A stretch of DNA of 64,000 nucleotides from Cricetibacter osteomyelitidis (GTDB lineage Bacteria > Pseudomonadota > Gammaproteobacteria > Enterobacterales > Pasteurellaceae). The position numbers and the translations under genes are program-made. Of this stretch, positions 35,584-46,879 are shown in pieces. The notes under the pieces were generated by a model that was given only the letters and a program-made list of their open reading frames with translations, searched no databases and was not told where the DNA came from. The DNA is taken from positions 48,199 to 112,198 of the forward strand of contig NZ_SLYB01000007.1 in the NCBI RefSeq assembly GCF_004340985.1. The letters are read 5' to 3'. The first letter of the stretch is position 1. Each line of letters starts with the position of its first letter.

Positions 35584-35635
35584 CGTGCGGCTAACAAAAA
35601 TGATTTTTGTGAGATTATTTTTGCTAGTCGCAACG
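35584..35635 (+). promoter_or_regulatory. Long stem-loop in the pnp leader
   Basis: A 15-base stem (35587-35601 with 35617-35631, two G-U pairs) is extended outward by CGT/ACG with one bulge, giving an 18-bp stem in the RNA 50 bases before the pnp start. In E. coli a comparable leader stem is cut by RNase III and lets PNPase repress its own message; this is the likely counterpart. Confidence 0.6.
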
Positions 35636-35684
35636 AAATGGAAAAAGCATTTATTTATCAATTTCTAAAAGAAAGGAAAATCTT

Positions 35685-37814
35685 GTGACTCCGATTGTAA
35701 AACAATTTAAATATGGTCAGCATACTGTGACCCTCGAAACCGGTGCGATTGCTCGTCAGGCAACTGCTGCGGTAATGGCAAGTATGGATGACACTACAGT
35801 ATTTGTTACTGTGGTGGCGAAAAAAGATGTGAAAGAAGGTCAAGACTTTTTTCCATTAACCGTTAACTATCAAGAGCGTACTTACGCGGCAGGTAAAATC
35901 CCCGGCGGTTTCTTTAAACGCGAAGGTCGTCCGTCTGAAGGCGAAACGTTAATTGCCCGTTTGATCGACCGTCCTATTCGTCCGTTATTCCCGGAAGGTT
36001 TTTATAACGAAATTCAAATCGTGGCTACTGTGGTTTCTGTGAACCCACAAATCAGCCCGGATTTAGTGGCGATGATCGGTGCGTCTGCAGCACTTTCTTT
36101 ATCCGGTGTGCCGTTTAACGGTCCTATCGGTGCGGCTCGTGTTGGTTTTATTAACGATCAGTTCGTATTGAACCCGACAATGGCAGAACAAAAAATCAGC
36201 CGTTTGGATTTAGTGGTTGCAGGTACGGATAAAGCCGTGTTAATGGTGGAATCTGAAGCGGACATCTTAACCGAAGAACAAATGTTGGCGGCGGTGGTAT
36301 TCGGTCATCAACAACAACAAGTTGTGGTTGAGGCGATTAAAGAATTTGCCGCAGAAGCAGGTAAACCGCGTTGGGATTGGGTTGCACCTGAACCGAATAC
36401 GGCATTGATCAACAAAGTGAAAACCATTGCTGAAGCTCGTTTAGGTGATGCGTATCGCATTACTGAAAAACAAGTACGTTATGAACAAATCGATGCTATC
36501 AAAGCAGATGTTATTGCACAAATTACTGCAGAAGATGAAGAAATCAGCGAAGGTAAAATCATTGATATTTTCACCGCACTTGAAAGTCAGATTGTGCGTG
36601 GTCGTATTATTGCAGGCGAACCGCGTATCGACGGCCGTACCGTTGATACTGTGCGTGCATTAGATATCTGCACCGGCGTATTGCCGCGAACTCACGGTTC
36701 TGCGATTTTCACCCGTGGTGAAACGCAAGCATTGGCGGTAGCTACATTAGGGACTGAACGCGATGCGCAAATTATCGATGAATTGACCGGTGAACGCAGC
36801 GATCATTTCTTATTCCACTACAACTTCCCTCCATATTCTGTGGGTGAAACCGGTATGATCGGTTCACCAAAACGCCGTGAAATCGGTCACGGTCGTTTAG
36901 CAAAACGCGGTGTGGCAGCTGTAATGCCGACATTGGCTGAATTTCCATACACCGTACGTGTGGTATCTGAAATCACAGAATCTAACGGTTCATCATCAAT
37001 GGCTTCCGTGTGTGGTGCGTCATTGGCATTAATGGATGCCGGCGTGCCGGTGAAAGCGGCGGTTGCCGGTATCGCAATGGGCTTGGTGAAAGAAGAAGAT
37101 AAATTCGTGGTGCTTTCCGATATCTTAGGTGATGAAGATCACTTAGGTGATATGGACTTTAAAGTAGCAGGTACTCGTACCGGTGTAACAGCACTACAAA
37201 TGGACATCAAAATTGAAGGTATCACCGCAGAAATTATGCAAATCGCCTTGAACCAAGCAAAATCTGCCCGTATGCATATTTTAGGTGTGATGGAACAAGC
37301 GATCAGCGGTCCGCGTGCGGAAATTTCTGATTTCGCTCCGCGTATTTACACCGTGAAAATCGATCCTAAGAAAATCAAAGATGTCATCGGTAAAGGTGGT
37401 GCCGTAATTCGTGCATTGACTGAAGAAACCGGTACATCTATTGATATCGACGACGATGGTACAGTGAAAATTGCAGCGACTGACGGCAATTCTGCGAAAG
37501 CAGTAATGGCACGTATTGAAGAAATCGTGGCAGAAGTGGAAGCCGGTGCGGTGTACAAAGGTAAAGTAACCCGTATTGCGGATTTCGGTGCGTTTGTGGT
37601 GATCGTAGGTAACAAAGAAGGTTTGGTACACATTTCTCAAATCGCTGAAGAGCGCGTAGAAAAGGTATCCGACTACTTGCAAGTAGGTCAAGAAGTGATG
37701 GTGAAAGTGGTTGAAATTGACCGCCAAGGCCGTATCCGCTTGACAATGAAAGAACTTGCTCCAAAACAAGAAACAACAGAAGAAACTGCTGAAATTGAAG
37801 ATTTAGCAGAATAA
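35685..37814 (+). CDS. pnp: Polynucleotide phosphorylase
   Basis: PNPase degrades RNA 3'-5' by phosphorolysis as part of the degradosome. The 709-residue protein has two RNase PH-like domains (about 10-230 and 315-545) linked by a helical domain, with the second-core motifs [15 protein letters not shown] and [17 protein letters not shown], then a KH domain (about 553-610, [16 protein letters not shown]) and an S1 domain (about 622-690). The start is GTG 35685 (GTG ACT CCG), with AAAGGA upstream. A leader stem-loop suggests autoregulation. It heads the pnp-nlpI-deaD group. Confidence 0.96.
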   Translation: MTPIVKQFKYGQHTVTLETGAIARQATAAVMASMDDTTVFVTVVAKKDVKEGQDFFPLTVNYQERTYAAGKIPGGFFKREGRPSEGETLIARLIDRPIRPLFPEGFYNEIQIVATVVSVNPQISPDLVAMIGASAALSLSGVPFNGPIGAARVGFINDQFVLNPTMAEQKISRLDLVVAGTDKAVLMVESEADILTEEQMLAAVVFGHQQQQVVVEAIKEFAAEAGKPRWDWVAPEPNTALINKVKTIAEARLGDAYRITEKQVRYEQIDAIKADVIAQITAEDEEISEGKIIDIFTALESQIVRGRIIAGEPRIDGRTVDTVRALDICTGVLPRTHGSAIFTRGETQALAVATLGTERDAQIIDELTGERSDHFLFHYNFPPYSVGETGMIGSPKRREIGHGRLAKRGVAAVMPTLAEFPYTVRVVSEITESNGSSSMASVCGASLALMDAGVPVKAAVAGIAMGLVKEEDKFVVLSDILGDEDHLGDMDFKVAGTRTGVTALQMDIKIEGITAEIMQIALNQAKSARMHILGVMEQAISGPRAEISDFAPRIYTVKIDPKKIKDVIGKGGAVIRALTEETGTSIDIDDDGTVKIAATDGNSAKAVMARIEEIVAEVEAGAVYKGKVTRIADFGAFVVIVGNKEGLVHISQIAEERVEKVSDYLQVGQEVMVKVVEIDRQGRIRLTMKELAPKQETTEETAEIEDLAE

Positions 37815-37827
37815 TTTCTGAAAAACA

Positions 37828-37858
37828 GACCGCACTTTGCTTAAAGTGAAGTGCGGTC
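37828..37858. terminator. Inverted uptake-signal pair after pnp
   Basis: Two uptake signals face each other as GACCGCACTT (37828-37837) and AAGTGCGGTC (37849-37858), giving a 10-bp hairpin with an 11-base loop 14 bases after the pnp stop. Paired uptake signals acting as terminators are well known in Pasteurellaceae; no long T run follows, so read-through into nlpI is possible. Confidence 0.7.
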
Positions 37859-37913
37859 GATCTTTAAAGAATTTTGTCTGTCATTAATATCGTGCTTTAT
37901 TAAGGCTTATAGA

Positions 37914-38855
37914 ATGTTACAACTGAATCGGTTGTTTAATTTCTTACTGATGTGGTTGCCGGGAATGATTATTGCATTGTGCTTGTCCGCTTGCGTAAAT
38001 TCGGAGCGAGTCTTTGTTGCACCAAATAAAGTCATGCTTGCTGACCAACATCCAAATACGCATTTTGAACAAGAAGTGATGATTGTTCGGATTAGTCAGG
38101 TATTACTTGTCGGACAAATGAGTAGAGATGAACGTGCAAATCTGCACTTTGAACGGGGTGTGTTATATGACAGTCTCGGTCTTTGGGCATTAGCACGTTA
38201 TGATTTTACTCAGGCTTTAGCTTTGCAACCGAAAATGGTGGCAATTTATAATTATCTTGGTTTGTATCTTTTGTTAGATGAAGACTATGATGGTGCATTG
38301 GAAGCATTCAATGCCGTATTAGATATCGAACCGAGCTATGATTACACTTATTTAAACCGAGGTTTGGATTTTTATTACACCGGTCGTTATGGTTTGGCGG
38401 AAAAGGATTTTATGGCTTTTTATGAGGCTGATAAAACCGATCCGTACCGCGTGTTGTGGTTATATTTAAACGAATTTAACCAAAATCCGAGTGAAGCTAA
38501 ACAAAATTTAGTCCGCAGGGCAGCAACGCTTTCTAACGACTATTGGGGAACTCAGGTTGTTCAATATTATTTGGGCAACATTTCGTTAAAACAATTATTG
38601 CAAAAAGCGGAACAGTTTGTTGATCCGTCATCCCCACAATATGCTGAAATTTTAACAGAAACTTATTTTTATCTAGCAAAACAAAAACTCAATGCAGACC
38701 AAAAAGACGAAGCAATCGCTTTGTTCCAGTTAGCAGTGGCGAATCGGGTGTATAACTTTGTTGAGTATCGTTTTGCCTTGTTTGAACTTTCAAAATTAAA
38801 AGCTCAAACTATACAGGCTGTTGTACAGGTTACTCCTGTTCAAGAAACAGAATAA
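37914..38855 (+). CDS. nlpI: NlpI, TPR-containing lipoprotein
   Basis: NlpI is an outer-membrane lipoprotein that scaffolds peptidoglycan hydrolases and the Prc protease. The protein is 313 residues from ATG 37914, where TAAGG precedes at proper spacing. The lipobox LSAC puts the lipidated cysteine at residue 27. Tetratricopeptide repeats run through LHFERGVLYDSLGLWALARYDF, AIYNYLGLYLLLDEDYDGALEAF and TYLNRGLDFYYTGRYGLAEKDF in outline (about 80-190). An open frame 21 codons upstream lacks a ribosome site. It lies between pnp and deaD, a conserved order. Confidence 0.94.
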   Translation: MLQLNRLFNFLLMWLPGMIIALCLSACVNSERVFVAPNKVMLADQHPNTHFEQEVMIVRISQVLLVGQMSRDERANLHFERGVLYDSLGLWALARYDFTQALALQPKMVAIYNYLGLYLLLDEDYDGALEAFNAVLDIEPSYDYTYLNRGLDFYYTGRYGLAEKDFMAFYEADKTDPYRVLWLYLNEFNQNPSEAKQNLVRRAATLSNDYWGTQVVQYYLGNISLKQLLQKAEQFVDPSSPQYAEILTETYFYLAKQKLNADQKDEAIALFQLAVANRVYNFVEYRFALFELSKLKAQTIQAVVQVTPVQETE

Positions 38856-38950
38856 ACGCAACAACATTGGTTTTGTAACTGGATTTTTAACGATTTAACT
38901 AACTGAGAACGGAATGCCTTGGGCCTTTCTTTTCTCTTTTCGAGTATTAT

Positions 38951-40789
38951 ATGACAGAAACACAAATTACTTTTAGTGATTTAGGCTTGCCTGAATTTAT
39001 CCTTTCCGTAGTAACCGATTTAGGATTTACCGCTCCTTCACCCATCCAACAGGCTTGTATTCCGCACCTGTTACAAGGCAATGACGTATTGGGGATGGCA
39101 CAAACCGGTAGCGGTAAAACCGCAGCGTTTTCTTTACCGTTGTTGGCACAAATCGAAACCGATAAAAAACATCCGCAAATGTTGGTGATGGCACCGACTC
39201 GCGAATTAGCCATTCAAGTAGCGGATGCTTGCGAACAATTTTGTAAATATGCCAAAGGCACACGTATTGTGACCCTTTACGGCGGTCAACGTTATGACAT
39301 TCAATTACGTGCTTTAAAACAAGGTGCACAAGTGGTGGTGGGAACACCGGGACGTATTTTAGACCATATTCGTCGCGGCACATTGGATCTTTCCGAATTA
39401 AAATTCATTGTATTGGATGAAGCGGACGAGATGTTACGTATGGGCTTTATTGATGATGTGGAAACCGTGATGGCGGAATTGCCTGAACAGCATCAAACCG
39501 CGTTATTTTCAGCCACCATGCCGGAACCGATTCGTCGTATTACCAAACGTTTTATGACCAACCCGCAAGAAGTGAAAATCCAATCCACACAGCGTACCGC
39601 ACCGGATATCACACAAAGTTACTGGTTAGCTCAGGGTTTCCGTAAAAACGATGCTTTAGTGCGTTTCCTTGAAGTGGAAGAATTTGATGCGGCGATTATT
39701 TTCACCCGCACTAAGACCGGCACGTTGGATGTAACGGAATTATTGGAAAAACACGGTTTCAGTGCAGCGGCATTAAACGGTGATATGACTCAACAACACC
39801 GTGAACAAACCTTAGATCGGCTACGTAACGGCAGTTTAGATATCGTAGTGGCAACAGATGTGGCCGCCCGCGGTATCGATATCGAGCGTATCAGCTTAGT
39901 GGTGAACTACGATATTCCGTTAGATGCAGAAAGCTATGTGCATCGTATCGGACGTACCGGTCGTGCGGGTCGTGCAGGCAGAGCATTATTATTTGTAGAA
40001 CCTCGTGAACGTCGTTTGTTACGCAATATCGAACACCTAATGAAAAAGCCGATTGATGAAGTGGATGTGCCGAATCACGTTACTTTGGAACAATGTCGTC
40101 GTTTGAAATTCCAAGCGAAAATTACCAAACAGCTGGAACACCGTGATCTGGAATTATACCGCAGCTTGTTGGAAGATATGTTTACTGCCGATCAAGATCA
40201 GGAAGACATCGCTGCGGCTATGATGATGTTGTTGCAAGGCAAGCAAAAAATGATTCTGCCGCCGGATCCGATTGTGAAAAAAGGCCGTGATCGTAATGAC
40301 CGTTCAGATCGTGGCGACCGCCGTGATCGTCGTGATAACCCGCGTTCGCAAGAACGTCGCGGCTATGGTGAACCCAAATCCATGGATTTATACCGTATTG
40401 AAATCGGTCGTGCTGACGGTGTGGAAGTACGTCATATTGTGGGAGCGATTGCTAACGAAGGCGATATCAATAGCCGTTATATCGGTCATATCAAGCTCTA
40501 TGATGATTATTCCACCGTCGAACTGCCACAAGGTATGCCGAAAGAAATGTTACAATTATTCGGTAAAACCCGTGTGCTAAATAAACAAATGCAAATGTCG
40601 TTTATGGGCAAAGTGCAAAGCGACAGTGGACGTGGTGAGCGTGGCAATAGTCGCGGTGACAGACGTGGCAATGATCGTGGTTTCAAACGAGATCGCAGTG
40701 AACGTAAATTTAACGAAAAAAGCAACCGCTCTTTTAACGATCGTCCTCGTGGTGATCGTAAAGAAAGACGCCCACGTGGTCGTTCATAG
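38951..40789 (+). CDS. deaD: DEAD-box RNA helicase DeaD (CsdA)
   Basis: DeaD is an ATP-dependent RNA helicase used in ribosome assembly and mRNA decay, notably in the cold. The 612-residue protein has the Q motif, Walker A GSGKT at 53-57, PTRELA, DEAD at 156-159, SAT, and helicase C-domain motifs [12 protein letters not shown] and [12 protein letters not shown] DbpA-like RNA-binding domain lies at about 480-550, followed by an Arg/Asp/Gly-rich disordered tail; a second RD-rich stretch at 440-475 precedes it. It follows nlpI, with a 95-base leader, and ends in a terminator. Confidence 0.95.
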   Translation: MTETQITFSDLGLPEFILSVVTDLGFTAPSPIQQACIPHLLQGNDVLGMAQTGSGKTAAFSLPLLAQIETDKKHPQMLVMAPTRELAIQVADACEQFCKYAKGTRIVTLYGGQRYDIQLRALKQGAQVVVGTPGRILDHIRRGTLDLSELKFIVLDEADEMLRMGFIDDVETVMAELPEQHQTALFSATMPEPIRRITKRFMTNPQEVKIQSTQRTAPDITQSYWLAQGFRKNDALVRFLEVEEFDAAIIFTRTKTGTLDVTELLEKHGFSAAALNGDMTQQHREQTLDRLRNGSLDIVVATDVAARGIDIERISLVVNYDIPLDAESYVHRIGRTGRAGRAGRALLFVEPRERRLLRNIEHLMKKPIDEVDVPNHVTLEQCRRLKFQAKITKQLEHRDLELYRSLLEDMFTADQDQEDIAAAMMMLLQGKQKMILPPDPIVKKGRDRNDRSDRGDRRDRRDNPRSQERRGYGEPKSMDLYRIEIGRADGVEVRHIVGAIANEGDINSRYIGHIKLYDDYSTVELPQGMPKEMLQLFGKTRVLNKQMQMSFMGKVQSDSGRGERGNSRGDRRGNDRGFKRDRSERKFNEKSNRSFNDRPRGDRKERRPRGRS

Positions 40790-40801
40790 TTGATATGTTG
40801 T

Positions 40802-40833
40802 AAGGTGGGTTCTTGTTGCCCACCTTTATTTTT
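40802..40833 (+). terminator. deaD terminator
   Basis: The stem AAGGTGGG/CCCACCTT with a nine-base loop is followed by TATTTTT. It resembles the GGTGGGTAACAAG arms of the inverted repeat at 24726-24800. Confidence 0.82.
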
Positions 40834-40842
40834 AGTTACTAA

Positions 40843-42036
40843 TTATTTTAATCGTTCAAATCCTGCTTTTAAATCCGCTATTAATTCATCTACATCTTCA
40901 AATCCGATATGTACGCGAATTAATGTACCGCTTAAAGTGCGGTCGATATTCGGGCGAATTTTCGCGATTTCTTCCGGCTGATTGGACAAGATTAAGGATT
41001 CAAATCCGCCCCATGAATAAGCCATCGTGAACAGTTTAAAATGATCCATAAAGTTTGCCAGTTGTTCATTGGTGAGTCGTTGAGTTAACTCAAATGAGAA
41101 CAAGCCTGCAGAACCGGTGAAGTCCCGTTTGAAAAATTCGTGTCCCGGGCAGCTTGGCAGAGCAGGGTGATACACGGCTTTCACTTCGGGTTGTTGAGCT
41201 AGCCAGTTTGCCACTTTAATGCTGCTGACTTCATGTTGTTTGAAACGCACACCCAGCGTGCGGATGCCGCGCGCTGTAGTATAAGCGGTGTCGGCATCCA
41301 CCATTTGCCCCATTAAATAAGAATGTTCGCGTAGTTGATCCCAACAACGGGCATTAGAGACTGCCGTGCCGATCATCGCATCGGAATGACCTACCAGATA
41401 TTTAGTTCCGGCTTGAATAGAAATATCAATGCCCTGTTCTAAGGCTTTAAATAAAATACCGCCCGCCCAAGTATTATCAATCATAATCACAATATCCGGA
41501 TTTTTAGCTCGTGAGGCTTGTACAATAGCGGGAATATCCGGTACTTCCATGGTGAGCGAACTTGGTGATTCTAAGAATAATACTTTCGTATTCGGCCGAA
41601 TGAGTTCGGCGATTTCAGCCCCTTTCATCGGATCGTAATAAGTGGTTTCAATTTGTAATTTTTTTAAAACTGTATTGCAAAAATCCTGTGTAGGTTCATA
41701 AGCAGCTCCGCTCATTAAAACATGATCGCCGGATTGCACAAAAGAAAAAATTGCATTAGTGACGGCGGCGGCTCCGCACGGATAGAGATAGCAACCTGCA
41801 CCACCTTCGATTTCACACATTAAGTCTTGCAAGGCAAAGTGGGTAAGCGTGCCGCGACGACCATAGAATAACTCGCCTTTATAGCGATTAATAGCGGCTT
41901 GTTTTTTATCCGCCATGCTGTCAAATATTAAAGAAGAAGCTCGTTGAATCACAGGATTGACGGCTCCTTGAGATACCCGCTTATTACGTCCGGTGTGTAC
42001 AAGTGCGGTAGAAAGATTTTGTTTTTTATTAGTCAT
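40843..42036 (-). CDS. metC: Cystathionine beta-lyase
   Basis: MetC cleaves cystathionine to homocysteine, pyruvate and ammonia. The 397-residue PLP enzyme of the Cys/Met metabolism family has [24 protein letters not shown] in outline, the PLP lysine at 212 ([12 protein letters not shown]), and a C-terminal SWGGFESL typical of MetC over MetB or MetZ. The lysine position is within two residues of E. coli MetC. It is convergent with deaD and divergent from the peroxiredoxin gene. Confidence 0.92.
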   Translation of the reverse strand: MTNKKQNLSTALVHTGRNKRVSQGAVNPVIQRASSLIFDSMADKKQAAINRYKGELFYGRRGTLTHFALQDLMCEIEGGAGCYLYPCGAAAVTNAIFSFVQSGDHVLMSGAAYEPTQDFCNTVLKKLQIETTYYDPMKGAEIAELIRPNTKVLFLESPSSLTMEVPDIPAIVQASRAKNPDIVIMIDNTWAGGILFKALEQGIDISIQAGTKYLVGHSDAMIGTAVSNARCWDQLREHSYLMGQMVDADTAYTTARGIRTLGVRFKQHEVSSIKVANWLAQQPEVKAVYHPALPSCPGHEFFKRDFTGSAGLFSFELTQRLTNEQLANFMDHFKLFTMAYSWGGFESLILSNQPEEIAKIRPNIDRTLSGTLIRVHIGFEDVDELIADLKAGFERLK

Positions 42037-42164
42037 AGTAGTCCTTTAATATCTTAGATTAAAATGATTAATTTGATAGATAAAACCAACTATCTAATAT
42101 TACTCTTTTTTTTTAGAATACACAGTACAAATTTTATATTTACTCAACAATAAGGAAAAATGAA

Positions 42165-42767
42165 ATGGTATTAGTAACTCGTCAAGCTCCTGATTTTAAC
42201 GCGGCAGCAGTATTAGGTAACGGTGAAATCGTTGATAATTTCAATTTCAAACAACACATCGCAGGTAAAGCAGCAGTCGTTTTTTTCTACCCGTTAGACT
42301 TCACTTTCGTTTGTCCGTCTGAATTAATCGCATTCGACCATCGTTATGCTGAATTCCAAAAACGTGGCGTTGAAGTGGTTGGTGTATCTATTGATTCTCA
42401 ATATACGCACAATGCATGGCGTAAAACTCCGGTTGACCAAGGTGGTATTGGTGAAGTGAAATATGCATTAGTGGCAGATACCAAACACGAAATCGCACAA
42501 GCATACGGCATTGAACACCCGGAAGCCGGTGTTGCATTACGCGCTTCATTCTTGATCGATGCAAACGGTGTAGTGCGTCATCAAATTGTCAATGACCTTC
42601 CGTTGGGTCGTAATATTGATGAAATGTTACGTATGGTTGATGCATTACAATTCCATGAAGAACACGGTGAAGTTTGCCCTGCACAATGGGAAAAAGGTAA
42701 AGAAGGTATGAAAGACAACCCGGAAGGCGTTGCAAAATATCTTAAACAAAACGCAGATAAATTATAA
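42165..42767 (+). CDS. 2-Cys peroxiredoxin (AhpC/TSA family)
   Basis: The 200-residue protein reduces peroxides with a peroxidatic Cys50 (FTFVCPSE) and a resolving Cys171 (GEVCPAQW), the typical 2-Cys arrangement. The GGIG and C-terminal YL-type motifs associated with overoxidation sensitivity are partly present (DQGGIGEVKY; KYLKQNADKL). The C-terminus continues beyond the resolving Cys by 29 residues. No ahpF reductase lies nearby, so the electron donor is probably thioredoxin or glutathione based. It ends in a strong terminator and is single-gene. Confidence 0.93.
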   Translation: MVLVTRQAPDFNAAAVLGNGEIVDNFNFKQHIAGKAAVVFFYPLDFTFVCPSELIAFDHRYAEFQKRGVEVVGVSIDSQYTHNAWRKTPVDQGGIGEVKYALVADTKHEIAQAYGIEHPEAGVALRASFLIDANGVVRHQIVNDLPLGRNIDEMLRMVDALQFHEEHGEVCPAQWEKGKEGMKDNPEGVAKYLKQNADKL

Positions 42768-42796
42768 TTATATTCAATCTGTTTGGTTATTTATAT

Positions 42797-42820
42797 GCCA
42801 CGTGAAAGCGTGGCTTTTTT
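42797..42820 (+). terminator. Peroxiredoxin gene terminator
   Basis: GCCACG/CGTGGC with a six-base loop is followed by six T, 29 bases after the peroxiredoxin stop. Confidence 0.88.
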
Positions 42821-42867
42821 ATGAATAAAATTCGGGATGATAGTAGATCTAAGAAAATTATGGATAC

Positions 42868-42896
42868 AAAAAATGGCAGATTGTCCTGCCATTTTT
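42868..42896. terminator. Terminator at the end of the mla-murA operon
   Basis: A 10-bp stem AAAATGGCAG/CTGCCATTTT with a six-base loop is flanked by A and T runs. It lies 45 bases past the murA stop and can work on both strands; it should end the minus-strand mla-ibaG-murA transcript. Confidence 0.8.
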
Positions 42897-42939
42897 CTTA
42901 TAATGCTAATTATTACCAACCTTTTTGTCTGGTATGCCT

Positions 42940-44238
<1,299 letters not shown>

Positions 44239-44496
44239 TTAATTCGGCATATTAAATAGACGTTCGCGTTTCCATTTATCAACAGTAAAGGTTTTAATGG
44301 TTAACGCATGAATTTCGTTACTGGCGATATGCTCCATTAGCGGCGCATAGATCATTTGTTGTTGTTTTACTTTGGATAATGCGGCAAAGGCATCGCTCAC
44401 GGCAATTACACCGAAATGGGAATTTTCACCTTGCACATATACTTCATCAAGCTCTAAAGCATCTTTTAAAATTTGTTCTATTTGTTGCGGTTCCAT
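44239..44496 (-). CDS. ibaG: BolA-family protein IbaG (YrbA)
   Basis: IbaG is a small BolA-like protein that works with monothiol glutaredoxin in iron-sulfur handling. The protein is 85 residues from ATG 44496 (MEPQQIEQILKDALELDEV). It contains VQGENSHFGVIAVSDAFAALSKVKQQQMIYAPLMEHI in outline, including the HF and invariant C-terminal-half His of the family (EIHALTIKTFTVDKW). In-frame ATGs lie 12 and 18 codons upstream; alignment to E. coli YrbA favours this one. It lies between mlaB and murA, as in E. coli. Confidence 0.92.
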   Translation of the reverse strand: MEPQQIEQILKDALELDEVYVQGENSHFGVIAVSDAFAALSKVKQQQMIYAPLMEHIASNEIHALTIKTFTVDKWKRERLFNMPN

Positions 44497-44522
44497 TGAA
44501 ATAAATTTCCCAGGTAATGTTG

Positions 44523-44873
44523 TTAATGACATAAAAAGGTATTGAACCAATCGGATAAACCGAATAAATCCGCCAATGTGGTGATTTGTTCCGGAATATG
44601 AATAAGTCGAACGGATTCAGCTTGTTGTTTGGATATATTTAATAATTCACAAAGTAAAGCAAAACCGGTCGAATCAATGCGTTCTAAATTTGATAGATCC
44701 CAAACTAAATTTTGTTTATTGATTTTTTCGGCGGATAAAAAAGTACGTTGTTGCACTGCTTGCGACAGGGCAGACAACGTATGACGAGATAATTCTCCGG
44801 CAAGGCGGAGAATTTGTTTATCTTGCTCTTGAACCACTGTCCAATTCAGTGATTGTATTGTTTCATTGACCAT
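44523..44873 (-). CDS. mlaB: MlaB, STAS-domain subunit of the Mla transporter
   Basis: MlaB is the cytoplasmic STAS protein that stabilises and activates the MlaF ATPase. The 116-residue protein has the STAS core RLAGELSRHTLSALSQAV and the nucleotide/contact loop ERIDSTGFALL, with the conserved DSTG. Its start overlaps the mlaC stop by one base (TAATG). Confidence 0.92.
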   Translation of the reverse strand: MVNETIQSLNWTVVQEQDKQILRLAGELSRHTLSALSQAVQQRTFLSAEKINKQNLVWDLSNLERIDSTGFALLCELLNISKQQAESVRLIHIPEQITTLADLFGLSDWFNTFLCH

Positions 44874-45514
44874 TATTTACTCAAAGTAATCGGTTGATTT
44901 GCCGCTTGTTGGATTTGAGCGGTTAGTGCATCAATACCTTTGTTACGCAAAGTTGATGCCCATTCGTTTTGTTTGGTGACAACCATACTCACGCCTTCAG
45001 CTGCCATATCATAAACCTGCCATTCACCGGTTTTGCTGTTTTTACGCCAAGAAAAATCCAGCTTGGTTGGTGTTTGATTGTTTTGAATTAAATTGACACG
45101 TACTTTCACAATAGTTTTATCGCCGACATCTTTAGCTTTTTCAATTTCGATGTTTTGATCGGAATATAGTGTTAATGCCTGAGCATAAGCCTGTTCAATG
45201 AAACTGCCGAAAGCACTAAAGAATTTTGTACGTTGTTCCGGTGTAGTAGATTTGAACTGCGTACCCAATACTAAAGAACCTGCATAGTTTACGTGTACAT
45301 AAGGCATTAAATCATTACGTACGATGGTTTTTAAATAGTTTGGATCTTGCTTGATCTTGCTTTGGTTATTTTTAATATCCGCAAATAGTCGATCAGAAGC
45401 CTGTTGCATTAATATATATGGGCTTTCACCGGCAGCCATCGCCTGCACGACAAAAAGTGCGGTCATTATTATAACAGTTTTTGCTAACCAATTTTTTATA
45501 TTAAGTTTTAACAT
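44873..45514 (-). CDS. mlaC: MlaC, periplasmic phospholipid carrier
   Basis: MlaC shuttles phospholipid between the outer-membrane MlaA complex and the inner-membrane MlaFEDB complex. The 213-residue protein has a signal peptide (NWLAKTVIIMTALFVVQAMAA, cleaved near residue 28) and the Tol_Tol_Ttg2 domain with YLKTIVRNDLMPYVHVNYAGSLVLG (outline) and KLDFSWRKNSKTGEWQVYDMAAEGVSMV (outline). It is 39 bases downstream of mlaD. Confidence 0.95.
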   Translation of the reverse strand: MLKLNIKNWLAKTVIIMTALFVVQAMAAGESPYILMQQASDRLFADIKNNQSKIKQDPNYLKTIVRNDLMPYVHVNYAGSLVLGTQFKSTTPEQRTKFFSAFGSFIEQAYAQALTLYSDQNIEIEKAKDVGDKTIVKVRVNLIQNNQTPTKLDFSWRKNSKTGEWQVYDMAAEGVSMVVTKQNEWASTLRNKGIDALTAQIQQAANQPITLSK

Positions 45515-45553
45515 TGAGATTCTCCAAATTGAATATTACTTTCCTAAGTCGAA

Positions 45554-46072
45554 TTATTTTGATTCAGCGGCAGCATCGTTGCTTTCAGCCGAGTCATCTT
45601 TTTTCTCTTTATCACCGTATAAGAATTGGCCGATAAGATCTTCAAGCACCATTGCAGATTTGGTATCTTCAATTTTAGCTCCTTCTTTTAACATTTCTAC
45701 GGTTTCGCCGTCATCAAAGCCGATATTCAACGAAATATATTGTTCGCCTAATAGACCGGATGTTTTGATGGATAAAGAACTCGTATCGGGAATTTTATTA
45801 TATTCCGCATTAATGGCAATCGTGACTTTTGGCAAGTAGTTTTTTTCGTCTAAAGTAATATCTGCTACACGACCGATTACCACACCACCGATTTTTAATG
45901 GGGCACGTACTTTTAGTCCACCGATATTGTCAAAAGTTGCAGTGACATAGTAAGATTTTGTTTCACTAAAACCTTGCACGTTGGCTACTTTCAACCCTAA
46001 GAACACTAATGCTCCAATACCGAGCAATAAAAATAACCCAACCCAAAATTCATATTTAATTGTTTGTCGCAT
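45554..46072 (-). CDS. mlaD: MlaD, MCE-domain substrate-binding subunit
   Basis: MlaD forms a hexameric ring in the periplasm that binds phospholipid above MlaE. The 172-residue protein has one N-terminal helix (about 8-28) and an MCE domain (YYVTATFDNIGGLKVRAPLKIGGVVIGRV in outline), the LLGEQYISL loop, and an acidic, Ala/Ser-rich C-terminus. It lies 24 bases after mlaE. Confidence 0.95.
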   Translation of the reverse strand: MRQTIKYEFWVGLFLLLGIGALVFLGLKVANVQGFSETKSYYVTATFDNIGGLKVRAPLKIGGVVIGRVADITLDEKNYLPKVTIAINAEYNKIPDTSSLSIKTSGLLGEQYISLNIGFDDGETVEMLKEGAKIEDTKSAMVLEDLIGQFLYGDKEKKDDSAESNDAAAESK

Positions 46073-46096
46073 AAAATTTTCCTAATAATTTTTCTT

Positions 46097-46879
46097 TTAA
46101 CCGCCAAACATCATTGCAGTTAAAACAAAATCTAATCCTAACACCAATAATGATGCATTTACCACGGTTCTGGTGGTGGCTTTGCTGATACCTTCCGATG
46201 TAGGCACGGCATCATAACCGTTAAATAACGCTACCCATACCACTACAATGGCAAAGCATAGGCTCTTAATAAACGCATAAAAAATATCGGTTTTCCAGCT
46301 TACTGAATTTTGCATGACCGACCAGAAACTGCCGTCATCCACACCTTTCCAATCTACGCCTACCAATGAACCGCCCCAAATACCGATAGCCGTAAAAATG
46401 AAAGCAAGAATCGGCATTGTGATAACTCCGGCCCAAAAGCGGGGAGCGATCACACGACGTAGCGGATCTACCGCCATCATTTCTAAACTTGAAAGTTGTT
46501 CCGTAGCTTTCATTAAACCGATTTCGGCAGTCAACGCAGAACCGGCACGACCCGCAAATAAAAGTGCGGTCACAACCGGGCCTAATTCACGCAATAGCGA
46601 TAACGCCACAAGTTGCCCTAAGCTGGTCTCGGCGGAAAAATCCACCAACACAACATAGCCTTGCAAACCCAGCACCATACCGATAAACAATCCTGACAGC
46701 ATAATAATCAACAAGGATTGCACACCTAGCACATGCATTTGTTTAACCAACAATGGGAAGTGTTTGCGAATTTGCGGTTTGCCCACTAATGCCCCAAACA
46801 GCATAAAACCTGCTCGTCCAAGTGCTTGCAAATAGCGGATTGCACTGCTTCCCAAGGCGGAAATAAAATTCACTATCAT
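46097..46879 (-). CDS. mlaE: MlaE, permease of the phospholipid transporter
   Basis: The inner-membrane subunit of MlaFEDB, 260 residues with about five to six membrane helices. It has the family motif [33 protein letters not shown] in outline, whose GRAGSA and EIG parts form the coupling helix region. Its ATG overlaps the mlaF stop (ATGA), showing translational coupling. Confidence 0.95.
   Translation of the reverse strand: MIVNFISALGSSAIRYLQALGRAGFMLFGALVGKPQIRKHFPLLVKQMHVLGVQSLLIIMLSGLFIGMVLGLQGYVVLVDFSAETSLGQLVALSLLRELGPVVTALLFAGRAGSALTAEIGLMKATEQLSSLEMMAVDPLRRVIAPRFWAGVITMPILAFIFTAIGIWGGSLVGVDWKGVDDGSFWSVMQNSVSWKTDIFYAFIKSLCFAIVVVWVALFNGYDAVPTSEGISKATTRTVVNASLLVLGLDFVLTAMMFGG

Noticed and set aside
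42078..42095. Candidate OxyR site (GATAG...CTATC) upstream of the peroxiredoxin gene
   Set aside because: The half-sites are ten bases apart; the OxyR pattern needs ATAG and CTAT seven bases apart and repeated. Only a weak palindrome remains.
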